Shown here in pieces: positions 1-10,941 of a DNA stretch of 64,000 nt (its first letter is position 1; each line of letters opens with the position of its first letter). The position numbers were made by a program, and so were the translations under genes. Where the stretch lies: assembly GCA_026119935.1 (NCBI GenBank), contig JALRMH010000004.1, forward strand, positions 124,001 to 188,000. Direction: 5' to 3'. The stretch comes from Endothia cerciana. Its lineage: Eukaryota > Ascomycota > Sordariomycetes > Diaporthales > Cryphonectriaceae. Under the pieces are notes generated by a model, which saw nothing but the letters and a program-made list of their open reading frames with translations, did no database searches and had not been told where the DNA came from.

Positions 1-693
1 TTGGTCAGGTTCCGGGGGGATGTGGTGTTTGGGGGGGGGGGGGGGCAGGGAAGAGAAATGGAAAATGATCTCATGAAGCCAACCCAATCTGTCTCATCCG
101 CCGGTGACGATGCCTCTCGGGCGGGACCCGACCAACTTTCCCAGTGCCGTTGTTGTTGCAGCCGCCTCGTTGGATCGACACGCGGCGCGGCACTGGCAAC
201 ACGAGCCACCCGGATAGATATAATATCCAGGGTCGACCAAGCACCCTGGGGCAAGCCTCTCCCCCCATCAAGCCGCTCTCGCCCACCGTCAGCCTGCCTG
301 TGTAAATACAGCAGCTGGTCTACGGCCGCGGTGGTCCGGCAGGTACCACGTCCAGGTTCTTCAGAGGGAAACCTGTGCCCAAAGTGCTCCGTGGTCCCTC
401 TGCATCGCCCATCAGCAGCAACCCATCAGCAAACGTCAGCCGGGAGCATTCGTGATCAAAACGTGTGAATTGGTATTTTGCGTCGCCGCTATATGATGAT
501 GAAACGCCGGCATAAAAATAAATAAAAAGACAGAACCCGGGCCAGCCCCCAGCAAGATGTACCAAAAAGAAAGCATGAGACGCTACCGCCTTCTACCTTT
601 TGTTGTTTTTGGTTCCTCAGAACAGCACCCGAACGTGGAACAACCTTCATCATGTCATGCCAATGACCCCGGGGAGGGGAGGGGGGGGGGGGT
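1..693. other. Intergenic, 3' flank of the glutamate dehydrogenase gene
   Basis: No supportable gene. The stretch holds a run of 15 G at 31-45 and another of 12 G at 681-692, the latter ending just before the stop codon of the minus-strand glutamate dehydrogenase. Open frames here are short and have Arg/Ser/Pro-rich, non-protein-like compositions. It probably contains the 3' UTR and poly(A) region of the neighbouring gene. Confidence 0.6.
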
Positions 694-2275
694 TTACCAC
701 CAGTCGCCCTGGTCCTTCATGGCCTCGGCGACCTTGACGAAGCCAGCAATGTTGCTGCCGGCCACCAGCGACGGCAGCTCGCCGTCCTTGGACTCGACGT
801 AGGCCTTGGCCGTGTTCAGGCCGTTCTCGAACGCGCTCTTCATGATGCCCGCCAGCTTCGAGTCGACCCCCTCCCTGGTCCAGCTCAGGCGCTGGCTGTT
901 CTGCGCCATCTCCAGCCCGGACACCGCGACGCCGCCGCAGTTGGCCGCCTTGCCCGGCCCGTACCAGACGCCATCGGCGCCCTTGGTCTTGCGCGTCTCC
1001 TCGAAGACGTGGATCGCCTCCTGCGTGCAGCCCATGTTGGAGCCCTCGGCGATGAACTTGCACCCCGCGTCGGCGAGCGCCTTGGCCTCCTCGGGGCTGA
1101 CCTCGTTCTGCGTCGCGCACGGCAGCGCGACGTCGACCTTGCCGGCGTGCGTCCAGGGGCGCGCCCCCTCGATGTGCTTGTACTTGACGGGGCCGTCCTT
1201 GGCGGCCGACACGAAGTCCGTCAGCGCCTTGTGCTTGAGCTTGAGCGCCGCGATGGCCTCGATCTCCTCGGCCACGAAGCCGGCCTCCGAGGTCGACAGG
1301 AGGGTGCCCTTGGAGTCGGAGAGCGAGACGACGCGCGCGCCGAGCTCGATGCACTTGAGCGCGGCGTACTGCGCGACGTTGCCGGACCCGGAGATGGCCA
1401 CGCGCTTGCCCTCCCAGCCGCCGGCGCCGGCGTACTCGAGCATGTGGCCGACGTAGTAGACGAGACCGTAGCCGGTGGCCTCTGCATGGTGATGAACAAA
1501 AACAGTCAGCGTGTGTTCAATATGAATAACATCGAGGCGGATGTGCCGCGAGGCGGTGTTGCGTCTTACCAGGCCGGATCAGGCTGCCGCCCCAGGTCAG
1601 GCCCTTGCCGGTGAGGACGCCCTCGAACTTGTTCTTCTCCTTCCGGTAGCAGCCAAACATGTAGCCGATCTCGCGGGCTCCCGTGCCGATGTCTCCGGCA
1701 GGGACGTCCGTGTCGGCGCCGATGTGTCGCTGCAGCTCGCGCATGAAGGAGACGCAGAACCGGCGGATCTCGCTGTCGGACTTGCCCTTGGGGTCGAAGT
1801 CGGAACCACCCTTGCCACCGCCCATCATCACTGTTATCATATCACCGGGTCAGCCTCCAGGGTCGAGTCTCACACGTTCTTCCCCAGCCCGCGCCGCCAT
1901 AGGGACAGACAACACCAGCTGTTCCACAACAGAGGAGATCAGAGATGACTCACATCCGGTGAGGGCATTCTTGAAGATCTGCTCAAAGCCCAGGAACTTG
2001 AGGATCGACAGGTTCACCGAGGGGTGCAGGCGAAGGCCGCCCTTGTAGGGGCCCAGGGCCGAGTTGAACTGGACACGGTAGCCCCTGTTGACCTGGACCT
2101 CGCCCTTGTCGTTCTCCCAGACGACGCGGAACTGGATGATGCGCTCGGGGATGGAGACGATCTTGAGCGCGGTCCGGTACTCGGGGTTCTTCTGGAAGAG
2201 GGTGCTGGCCTCGAGCGTCGAGGCGAGCTCGTTGTAGGCCTGCTCGAACTCGGGCTCGGAGGGGAGGTTGGCCAT
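694..2275 (-). CDS. gdhA: NADP-specific glutamate dehydrogenase, 3 exons, 456 aa
   Basis: Cytosolic enzyme that makes glutamate from 2-oxoglutarate, ammonium and NADPH, the main route of ammonium assimilation in fungi. Exons read on the minus strand are 2275-1954, 1830-1570 and 1481-694; the introns (123 and 88 nt) have GTGAGT/CAG and GTAAGA/CAG borders and the phases join cleanly to 456 codons, the usual length for fungal NADP-GDH (about 450-460). The N-terminal exon carries the substrate-binding region (GPYKGGLRLHPSVN). The start of exon 2 restores the glycine-rich MMGGGKGG motif with its substrate-binding lysine, and exon 3 begins with the conserved ATGYG and has the dinucleotide-binding GSGNVAQYA motif. 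A TATA box lies about 215 bp upstream. Convergent or same-strand neighbours are over 1.8 kb away. Family identity is secure; the symbol follows Aspergillus usage (am in Neurospora). Confidence 0.97.
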
Positions 2276-4138
2276 CTTGTGGGTTTTGGTTTGGGATAGG
2301 GACGGGCTAGAGAAAGAGCTGGGTGTTTACTAGAGCAATGCTGCTCGACACAGGTGGCGGGATATGTTCAGGAGGGGCTACTCGGCCTTTCTACAGCGGT
2401 GGGACAGGAGGGTGGTGGTATGGGATGAGGAAATAGACGACATGAGGAGAGGGTCGTCTTCGACCAGGTGAGGGAAGTCGCAGGCTATATTTATAAGCCA
2501 GGAAGGCCCAATATCTACGAGGACAATCCCGACGGTCAGCGCCGCGCCGAGCAGCGATTTAGGAGCCCGGCCGTAGCTTCGAGCGTCCATAGTCCGCCCA
2601 TACAGCCTCGCAGGATCTGATATGACGAGGCCAACTCATGTCGTCGGGAAAACCCCACTGCGCCTGTTGTGGGGGTTCACATGCGCCTCGAGGACGCCGT
2701 CTTCGCAGAGTAGGCAGAGGTCGGACCCAGAAAGAAGAAAAAAAGAGGAGGGCGGACAGGGGGAGCTGTTTTCCACATGCGGAAATATCACCAACGCCGA
2801 TTGCGGCGGCGTGAGGGCCTCCTGTGGTACAATTCAGAATTCATCCGGACGCATAAGAGACTGCTCGCACACGGTATATGCCTCGAGACGCCCTTCGTGC
2901 CAGTGTCCATGTCCTTTCAGACTGACGGAAGCCTCCCTGGTTCCGATCTTCCTATCCCTCGACCGTGGCATTCCCGCGAGGAAGGTGAGACTTTCGTTCG
3001 CGTACCTCGTCTCGTAAAGTCGAGGTAGCAGTAGATAGTACTGGGCTAGCATGACGTCCCCAGTGCAAGCTCAGGTTCCCGTGGGCCGCAGCCTCGAGAG
3101 CAGCCTACCAAAGCACCCCTGAACCAACCAAGAGGAGAGGACCTTATCGCGGGCAGATGATTCGCTCTCTGAGCACTCCTGAGAGTTTAGCTGTAGAAAT
3201 TGGGAGTGTTTTACGCCATCGTTTTCCTCGGGTCCAAGGTTCTGGCATGATCATCATCAAGCGCAGACCAAGACTCCACGACTATTTCCGCGGTATTCAG
3301 TGGCTGTGGAGGAGGGTGGACATGGTGGGTCCAGGGACCTGAGTTGCGAGAACGGAGGTGCGCTGGAAAATGCAGCAGATGTAGGAGACATGCAGGAAAT
3401 GCAGCGAATATGCGTCCTGCAGCAGCCCATGCAGCAGATTCGCCTCCTTGCAGCAACACTGCAGAGACCGGGGGGAAGACCGTTCTAGCCCCCGCACGCA
3501 TGAGCCATAAAATTTCTCGCACCCATCGTGATTCCGTGAGCATGTCCCTGCTGCCCCGAGGCAACGCTGCTTGCGCCGTCGAAGGGGCGTGCCGATGCCG
3601 CTGGACAGAATGTTCATCCATCCTGGATCCGGGGAAAGCCCCCACACTGCACGGCTAGGGTGCGGGCACATGGGCGCCTCCGACGCTTGATGTATGTATA
3701 TGGCACCCGAACATTCCTGAGCCGCGTGCCGCTGGAGACTGCACGGGTGAGGTCGGATCCGGCCATCTCCAGCTCGGAAATCGAACGTCGAGCCTTAGCG
3801 GTTACGGTTGCGTACGACTGCGAAAACGGCTCTCGGCCAAAATACACACTTGGTGGCTCACAAGGTCGTCAGTACATTTCACTTCCGGTGCCGCCGACTT
3901 TCCGCCGGCCTCCTCAGCCTCACGCAGCTCCCTGTCGGCATTGCCCGTCGCAGGAGTCACGGCGAACCCTCGGTTTGGGGGTACCTTAATTGTGCTGTGA
4001 CCTGGACCCGCCCCAACGCCGGTGCCCTCTCGAATTCACCAACACCCAAGGAAAACGACACTCTCCAATTACGTCCCGTCGTAACAATGCGAACTGGCCT
4101 CGACAATGACCAGCGGCAAAACCTTCACCATACATCGA
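2276..4138. other. Intergenic between gdhA promoter and pol delta 3' end
   Basis: No gene supported. The part next to 2276 is the gdhA 5' UTR and promoter, including the TATA box listed separately. Open frames on both strands between 2600 and 4130 are short, overlap each other and show no recognisable domain. The part near 4138 should hold the 3' UTR of DNA polymerase delta. Confidence 0.55.
2486..2495 (-). promoter_or_regulatory. TATA box of gdhA
   Basis: The minus strand reads TATAAATATA here, about 215 bp upstream of the gdhA ATG, a position that fits a core promoter with a long 5' leader. Strong TATA elements are usual in highly expressed, regulated fungal genes such as NADP-GDH. Confidence 0.5.
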
Positions 4139-7100
4139 TCACCAGATCGCAGCCTGGTCGTTATCAAACCTCTGCAACTCATTGTTCGCATCCTCCAGGT
4201 CCTTCTTTGCCTTCATTCTCATGTAGAAGATTGGGCAGTCCTTGCTACTGCAGATGACCTCGCAGTGCATGCTCCCTTGACACCGCTGGCACTGCGTCCA
4301 CAGTCGCCCAAAGCGCACTTCAAGGTCTGACACCTTGTCAAGCGTCTTCTTGTACAGCTCGCCCACGCGCGGCGCGTCGTCTGAACATACTGCACCCTGA
4401 GATTCCTCCTTGCCCGTGAGTGGTTTCTTGCATCCCATGCACGTCTGGGTCTTCTTGGTAAATTTCATGAGCCCGCCCGTTGTGGGCGCTGCCATCGCAA
4501 TCGATCGCGTGTGGGCGCCAGCCAGCAGCGACTTGGCTTTCGTCTCGCCTAGAATGGGCTCGAAGATGCGGCCGAGGGGCTTTGCCAGTTGGTTCTCGAG
4601 GTAGTACTTGGTGTCGATGGGAACATTGTGCTCAAGCACGTAGATCGGGTCCTCTGAATTTTCGAAATTCTTAGACCCTGCTGCGCCCTTGACCATCACG
4701 TATGCGACACGGTCGCCCAGACCCGGAGCTGAGCCCGGATCACGCTTCTTCATGCGCTGCGCCAACTCGACGTGAGCTTGCTTTGCGGTGTAGTCGTCTT
4801 TGGTAAGAGCTTTCGTGATCACAAGCTTCGACATATCCACCTTGTTCTGTAGTAACTCGGAGATGGTGTCCTTGACGTATCTGGACACAGTCAGTACGGG
4901 AATAATGCTGACATCAGGCAAGATGACCTACTCTTGGGCTCCCGGGACATCGCGGTCGATCAGGATCATCCTAAGGACCTTTTCGATGACAGTCTGAACC
5001 AAGAGACAGTTGTCGCGCCGGACGGTCTCGATACCTTTGGTGTCCATCTTGTCGTACTTCTCTGGCCTCGTCCAATACAAGCCAGCATAGCGCTTCTTGT
5101 TGATCAGCAGATACGGATAATAGACCTTCTCGAACTCTAGCTTGATCGGCTTGACGAACTTGGACGAGACAAAATTTGCCGCGTCCTCGCCCAGTTTCAT
5201 GGCCTCGGCGAGTTCTGTCGTGCCAAACTTAACCATGACCGAATCAGTGTCGCCGTAGATGACCTGCGCGTCATGGGAGTACCCGTTGGCGATATTGTAC
5301 CTCGCCTCCACCTCGTTCTTAGTCTTCTCGATCATTTGACGGCCGAAACTCGTGGTACTACTGGCAATCTCTAGACAAGGGAGCTTTCCGTTGCTGGCAC
5401 CCGTGAGACCGTAGACGGAGTTGGCGCTGACCTTCAAGGCCAGTTGACGACCGTTCAAGACAGCCTTCTTGAAGGGATCCGTCTCTGCGCCCATCTCCCT
5501 CTTGGCCTGTTTTCTTGCGGTGAGCAATTCCTCGAGAATCTGAGCCAAAAGGCCTTTCCTCTGCTTCGCAGTCACAAAGAGGTCTCCGTTCGGCGTGACG
5601 ATGTAGTCCTCATCCTTCTTAAGCTTGAATGCCTCGACGGCCTTCTTCGAGACGAGGGTCGTGTAGCACAAGTTATGGGCCTGTATGATACTGGGATAAA
5701 GAGAGGCGAAGTCGAGAGTCGCGATTGGTACGTTGTAGTACCCACGCGTCGGCTCAATGACCGTGGCTCCCTCGTACTGATCGTCGCCGCCCTCGTTCTT
5801 GATGTCCGGGATAACGAGCTTTTGCTCCAGTGCCTTGCGGAACAGCTGACTGATGAACTTGACCTGCTGGCCACGAGAGAGCAGGAAATTGAAAGGCACA
5901 CCCGTGACTCTTGCCATTTCAGTGTAGTTCTCCAGGCATGATAGCTTCTCCATCAATCTCAATGGCAAGTAAGCATCCTTCAAGCAGTATATGGCCAGAC
6001 GCCGGCGTGATTCTGGTGTGCCATTGAACAGCTCTGTGATCATGGTGTGGTGCACATCCTCCTTTTGCTCTCCCAGGAAGTTGGAGGACACCGAGTTCAG
6101 TGTGTAGCTTCGAAGGTTGTGATCGCGCTGGATCAGCTGCAGCAGATCCAACTGAAGGCGGCCATTGGTATTTGTTGCCTTTGTATCACGGTTGCCCATC
6201 TGCTTGCTGGAGAAATTCGTCTCTTTCGACACGGACCTCATCGTCGGGATTCTGGACCAGTATTCGAACCCCTTGACCTTCAGATGTTTCGCTCGGTCGA
6301 GGAGATAGGGAAAATCGAAGTTCGAGATATTGTAACCGGTGATGATGTCCGGGTCCACCTTTTCGAGAAAGTCTCTCCACGACATCAGCATGTCCTCCTC
6401 CCTCTCAAACTCCAGGACGTGAGTCGCGACAATCGAGCTAGTAGTGTCGAGACAGAAGACATTCCGAATAAATGGCTTCTTCTCTCCGTATTTCGTGACG
6501 ACGTTCGCTATCTGGATAACGGGATCATAGTTGGCCTCGGGGAAAATGCCCTTCCGGCCGGCGCATTCGATATCGAAGGACATGACCCTCAGGGGCGCCA
6601 TCTTGGACCACTCCCCGACGGGCTCGTGGGCTATGAGATCGAGGTAACTGCATTCTGCTTCGATCTGGCAGTTCGACTGCCGTTCGCGATCGGGAATGAG
6701 CCTGTACTTGCCAGCTTTGGCTTCGACCCAGGACATCCCAAAGATCTTAACATAGTCAGAAAGATTCACAAGAGAGCGGGGTGTGGTGTGGCATACCTTG
6801 CAGTCGACCATGAACCTCAGTAGATATTGGAGGTTATCGAAAGTGAGAATCTGGCCGTCAGGAGACTTCCAAAGCCCCTTCCAGTTTGCGTTGCATGACT
6901 GAATCGTGTTACGGACCCTGTTGATGAACTTCGGATCGGTGACAGTGATCTTCAGGAAGGGATTCTGAGTGTTGTTCTGGAAGCCATAAATGTTCTCTCG
7001 CATTACCATCTGCACAGTGTGGATGACGGTTTGATGTTGGCCGACCTGGGACTCGAGGTAGGTTCGAAATGGCACACAATCCTGTGGCGAGAAACCGGCG

Positions 7101-7564
7101 GGGGCTGCCACGTAGAGGTAGTGCTTGAAGCCCTGGACATGGAGCATCACGGAGTTGCCCTCCTGCGTCACGCCGAACAGCTTGACGGTAGGGTTACCAC
7201 CATGAAGCGTGCCCTCCTCGGCATCGATCTGCTGAAAGCAGAGGTTGGAGGTGGCGGGCGAGAAGTCACCAGGGACCGGTGGGCGCGCCCAAGACTGGTC
7301 CTTTTCTGCATTGCTCTGCTTGCGCTCCGAAATCTCCTGGCTGATCTTCTCGAGGACCTCGGCCTCGAAGGTGCTCTTCACCTGGCTGGAGGCGAGCTTG
7401 GTTGCCTGTGAGCTCGCGAACCGAGGGGCAGGCGAGGAGGAAAAGTGCTCCGTCTTCTGTTTCTTCGAGGCTGCTGCTGCTGCTGGCGACGCGGCAATAT
7501 TCCGCCTCGCGCTGGAGGTTTCCCCCAGGATGCGCTTCTTGGGCGCCATGATGGCAGCAGGCAT
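4139..7564 (-). CDS. POL3: DNA polymerase delta catalytic subunit, 2 exons, 1124 aa
   Basis: B-family replicative polymerase with 3'-5' proofreading that synthesises mainly the lagging strand with PCNA in the nucleus. Exons are 7564-4932 and 4880-4139; the 51-nt intron (GTAGGT...CAG) restores the residues EYVKDTISELL. Visible motifs: ExoI MSFDIECAG, ExoII NISNFDFPYLL, ExoIII YCLKDAYLP, polymerase motif A TLDFASLYPSI, motif B KVSANSVYG, motif C YGDTDSV, and NKKRY. At the C-terminus, CysB (CQRC then C-x4-C, the Fe-S cluster site) is intact. CysA reads CMGC then CSDD where the family has CxxC: the fourth cysteine is replaced. Two in-frame ATGs are possible, 7564 and 7549 (MAPKKRILGE); I give the first. 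The N-terminus is basic and disordered as in other fungal Pol3 proteins. Confidence 0.96.
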
Positions 7565-8589
7565 GGTGACGACAGGTCTGACCCAGCGGGGGTTGTGGTG
7601 GGAAGGAGAGGTCAAGAAATCGATCTATCTCCTCATTTGAGTGGACAACTCGGCAGCTTGGGAACCAGTGCGCGTAGCTGGCCGATGGAGAAGTAGCCTT
7701 GTGTAATTCTGTTGTTTTTAGTGTTGAGAGACGACTTCCCAAAATGTCCAACGCGTCGCGAGTGATTGATTCACCGTGTCACCCCCACTCTCCCCATTTA
7801 GCTGCAGCTACGCGACCCCTGTATACTGCTTACGTAACTGTCTGGCTTGTCTACCAACCTCACTCCATCTCGCCACGCTTACCTACACCTTAGCACACTC
7901 TCTCCACCGACTTGCCCTTTGCTTGCCACATTTCTTCTTAAAGACTGGGCACATATAGCATTCTCAACCTTGAGGCCCTGGAGACCTATCCTGTGGATGA
8001 TTTCTACACCACATCACCCCAGTAGTGTCACCACACCCAAGCCATACGTAATCATGGCCGAATACCTGGGTAGTCTATGAGGCGATTTCTCGGCTGTGTA
8101 CATGTTCCCGGAAGTTCGACACGACCACTTCCATGTGAGCTAAAAGCGTTGCTCTTATGGATGGTGAATTTTTCATTCCAAGTCGAGGCGATAAGTGGAA
8201 CAGCAAAGTACCCCCCACGGCGCATGCCTTGAACAATGGTTCGGACACCCTAAGCCGGAGTCATCCGTAGATAAAAGTCCAGAGGTTACCGCCTAAGGGG
8301 GGTGTGTGAATACTTCATAGTTGAGTATCGTACAGCTGCTGTTCCATAGCTACAATGCTTGACGCAGAATGGTTCAGACTTTGGAGTCTCACATACATTA
8401 ATCAATTGATTGCCCACCTGTCCAGAGTCCAGCAGCTATGCAGAGGATAGGCAACTAGCTGTGCACAACATATCTTTTGCGGTATGCCCACCTCATTGGA
8501 CTCATTCAGTCCCTGCGTCATGACCTTCAAGCTACACAGGAACGAGAGGAATCTCGGCTGGGTTTCCCTGGGCTAGGTGTGTGACTCCC
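7565..8589. other. Intergenic upstream of POL3
   Basis: The first few hundred bases are the POL3 promoter and 5' UTR. The remainder up to the catalase relic is of lower GC than the flanking genes and has no frame with a recognisable product. The N-terminal portion of the decayed catalase may once have lain at 8200-8590, but I cannot recognise it there. Confidence 0.5.
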
Positions 8590-9480
8590 ACACGGCACCT
8601 AATAACGTCTGAAAATGACTGCTGCTAATGGTGCTTTCAGCATATGCTCTCTATCCGAGATGGAGCTAAATCTCCATCATTCGTACATGTGATGAAGAAC
8701 AACCTAAAGACTGGGCTGGCGGTCCATATAATATTCTGGGAGGATGAAGGGCTTTGTCTATTCTCATCTGAAATTATTACTGATGCTCTTTGTAGCTACT
8801 TCGTCAAAAATCCTAAGTCCATTTATTTCCTCATGTATCTCTTCAGCCATCGCTCTACATGTGTTGACTTCTAGCACGCGGACATATCTTCTGTTAACAC
8901 TTTCCTCTTCGTAAAGACAGTAAGCTAATATGGTATACCTCCGATATTTTCACTGCCTGCGCATCCTCCGTCACAAAAATCTGTGTCACACCACATCTGA
9001 CGCAGGTCACTTCATCACAGGATGGGCCGTTTGAGTATGTCAAGATCCACGTCAAGTCCAACCAGGGCAATCAATATTTCAGCTCAGCTGAGGCCCTTCA
9101 GCGTGCTGGTTCCGACCCTGTTTATATAATCAGGGCTGTCACAAAAATATCGAGGCCAGCGATTATTATTCTGAGGACTTCGACTCCTATATCATCAGTC
9201 CAGAGATGGAAGAGAGGTGTCCGATCGACATCTTCGACCCGACAAAGACACTACCGTCGAGGGGTTTTCCTTATTGGCCATTTCACAGCATCATGCTCAA
9301 CAGGAATGTTAACGATTATTACAGTGTTATCTCCTCGGTGCGAATTCCGCAAGGTTGCCCGTCAACCAGGCTAGACGCAGTTTTAACCCGCCGCGTCGTG
9401 ATGGCGCGGGCTATCAGCAGCAATAGCATGATGGCCGTAGCGTGCGTACGTACTACCCATCCAGCTTCTACAGGCTCGAC
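8590..9480 (+). pseudogene. Decayed catalase gene (heme catalase relic)
   Basis: Several blocks in different frames match, in the right order, conserved parts of a fungal small-subunit heme catalase. Block 1, from about 8615: a block like the NTPVFFIRD region, read here as SIRDGAKSPSFVHVMKNN. Block 2 (to 8870) is like the FWDYLS...SIHQVMYLFSDRGT region, read as SIYFLMYLFSHRSTC. Block 3, from about 9018, matches the YVKFHFKTDQG region, read as FEYVKIHVKSNQGNQYF then AEALQRAGSDP. Block 4, from about 9210, matches IFDLTKVWPH...LNRNPENYF, read as IDIFDPTKTLP and LNRNVNDYYSV. Block 5, from about 9338, matches LPVN...RDG...YYPNSF, read as ARLPVNQ, PRRDGAGYQQQ and TYYPSSF. Stops, frame changes and a deletion of roughly 30 codons between blocks 4 and 5 rule out a functional enzyme. 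The catalytic N-terminal His region was not found. Catalase identity rests on recall of the family, not on an alignment. Confidence 0.8.
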
Positions 9481-10836
9481 GTCGCGCCGCAGCATGTAGG
9501 CCGAGATCACGAAGTCTGAGGCGGTCGCGTGGCTAAGTACAGGGCTAAGTACTAGAACAAGACGGATGACAGAGACTTGGAGCATCCACGGCCTTTTGAG
9601 ACACGATCCTCACCGAAGAGCCAGTTTAGCAGGAGAACCTGCTCAGCAACACTGCGGCCCATTCATCGGAGACGCTGTAGTATGTGTGGGAGAAAGGTCA
9701 TTGTAAGCTCGCGCCCACATTCTTCGTTACTCAGGTAGGCTATATGGCCTGGTTCCTGAATTTTGGCTGTTTTTGCCATCTCTAGTCTCTGTAGTCCATG
9801 AAGTAGTCTGGACTCATACATATGCTGATCCAGGTTCTGCAATTTAGTGGATCACAAGGCTGAATAGTCCAAAATGAATTCTGGACGGTGACACCCAGTA
9901 CCGTCTAACTTGAGGATGAAGAGAAACGCAAGTCACTAGCTATTGAAAACTCAGTCCATTAAATGTACCTGAGACTAACTGATTGTTTATGCAATCTGAT
10001 GTCTTCAAAGACGGTACTAGTGACCGAGTTCCTAGGTAAAATAACAGCATTATGTAGGTATTGTGGATATGAGAAGACATCATGGCAAATACACGAGGAA
10101 CACTCGAGATGATCGCTCGTTTTGAGATCCAAACGCCAGACCATCTCACTGGATGCAGTAATCAACAATCTCATCAGTATTCGTGCTGCCACCCCACTCT
10201 CCATCTATCAGCCCCAGGAACACTATCTCACCCACAAACTCCATCATGTTATTGCTTAGTGGCCGGAGGACAAAAGGGTCATGACTGCCATTAAGCAGCA
10301 AACCATGTCGCCATTACATATACGTGTGGTACTCGGACCCGGTCCTGTGAATCTCTATGTGGTGATGGATGGAGGACCTGCCCTTGCAGAGGCTTCTGAC
10401 TCTGTACCCGAAGTCGTTCCTAGTGAATTTTACAACCTCTATAGCTAATCCGGTTGGAAAAAGCTCATCATAACTCTTCAGCCACGCTCCGGACGCTTCG
10501 AAATAGCTTGTAAGAAAAGCTCATTTGACATCACGATAGTTTCCTCGCTCGGCACAACGTCTTGCCAAATGCAACGAGACAGGCCTTCACATTCGGTTAG
10601 CCTTTGGCCCTAGGAACCGCAGCGCTCTTCCACGACTCGCATTCGAGCTTTAATTCAGCCGTCTCCGCTATAATTACTCCGTATAACTTTCAGGGATTAA
10701 TATTGTGCATTCCCCACGCCTGTTCTTAGTTGCGGCTTGCGCAAGCTCAACTAACCCCTGCGGACTGCACAATCCCGAGCGGGGATGAATCTCGACCGCC
10801 GACATTGCACCGGTGTCCTAGAAAGCCATCTCTGCC
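9481..10836. other. Intergenic, possibly with further decayed sequence
   Basis: No supportable gene. The minus-strand frame at 9319-9585 is hydrophobic but overlaps the catalase relic and is more simply its shadow. The rest is moderately AT-richer than the genes and shows no recognisable protein blocks. The last few hundred bases should contain the promoter of the secreted-protein gene. Confidence 0.45.
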
Positions 10837-10844
10837 TATTTAAG
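10837..10844 (+). promoter_or_regulatory. TATA-like element of the secreted-protein gene
   Basis: TATTTAAG lies about 98 bp upstream of the chosen ATG at 10942. It supports that start over the in-frame ATG at 10849, which would lie only a few bases downstream of the element. Confidence 0.4.
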
Positions 10845-10941
10845 GAGGTTGGAACCCAGGGACCGGTCAGGATGGCAAAGTGCAGTCTCCTGTCCCTTCC
10901 AGACCGCATCTGCGTGGGTACATAGTTCAGTCTTGAGCATT

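Noticed and set aside
806..1614. Long plus-strand frames opposite gdhA exon 3
   Set aside because: They are shadows of the GC-rich coding strand of glutamate dehydrogenase and have no recognisable domain.
9319..9585. Minus-strand hydrophobic 88-codon frame that looked like a membrane protein fragment
   Set aside because: The same bases on the plus strand carry catalase blocks (LPVN, RDG, YYPSSF) in the expected order, which explains the sequence better.
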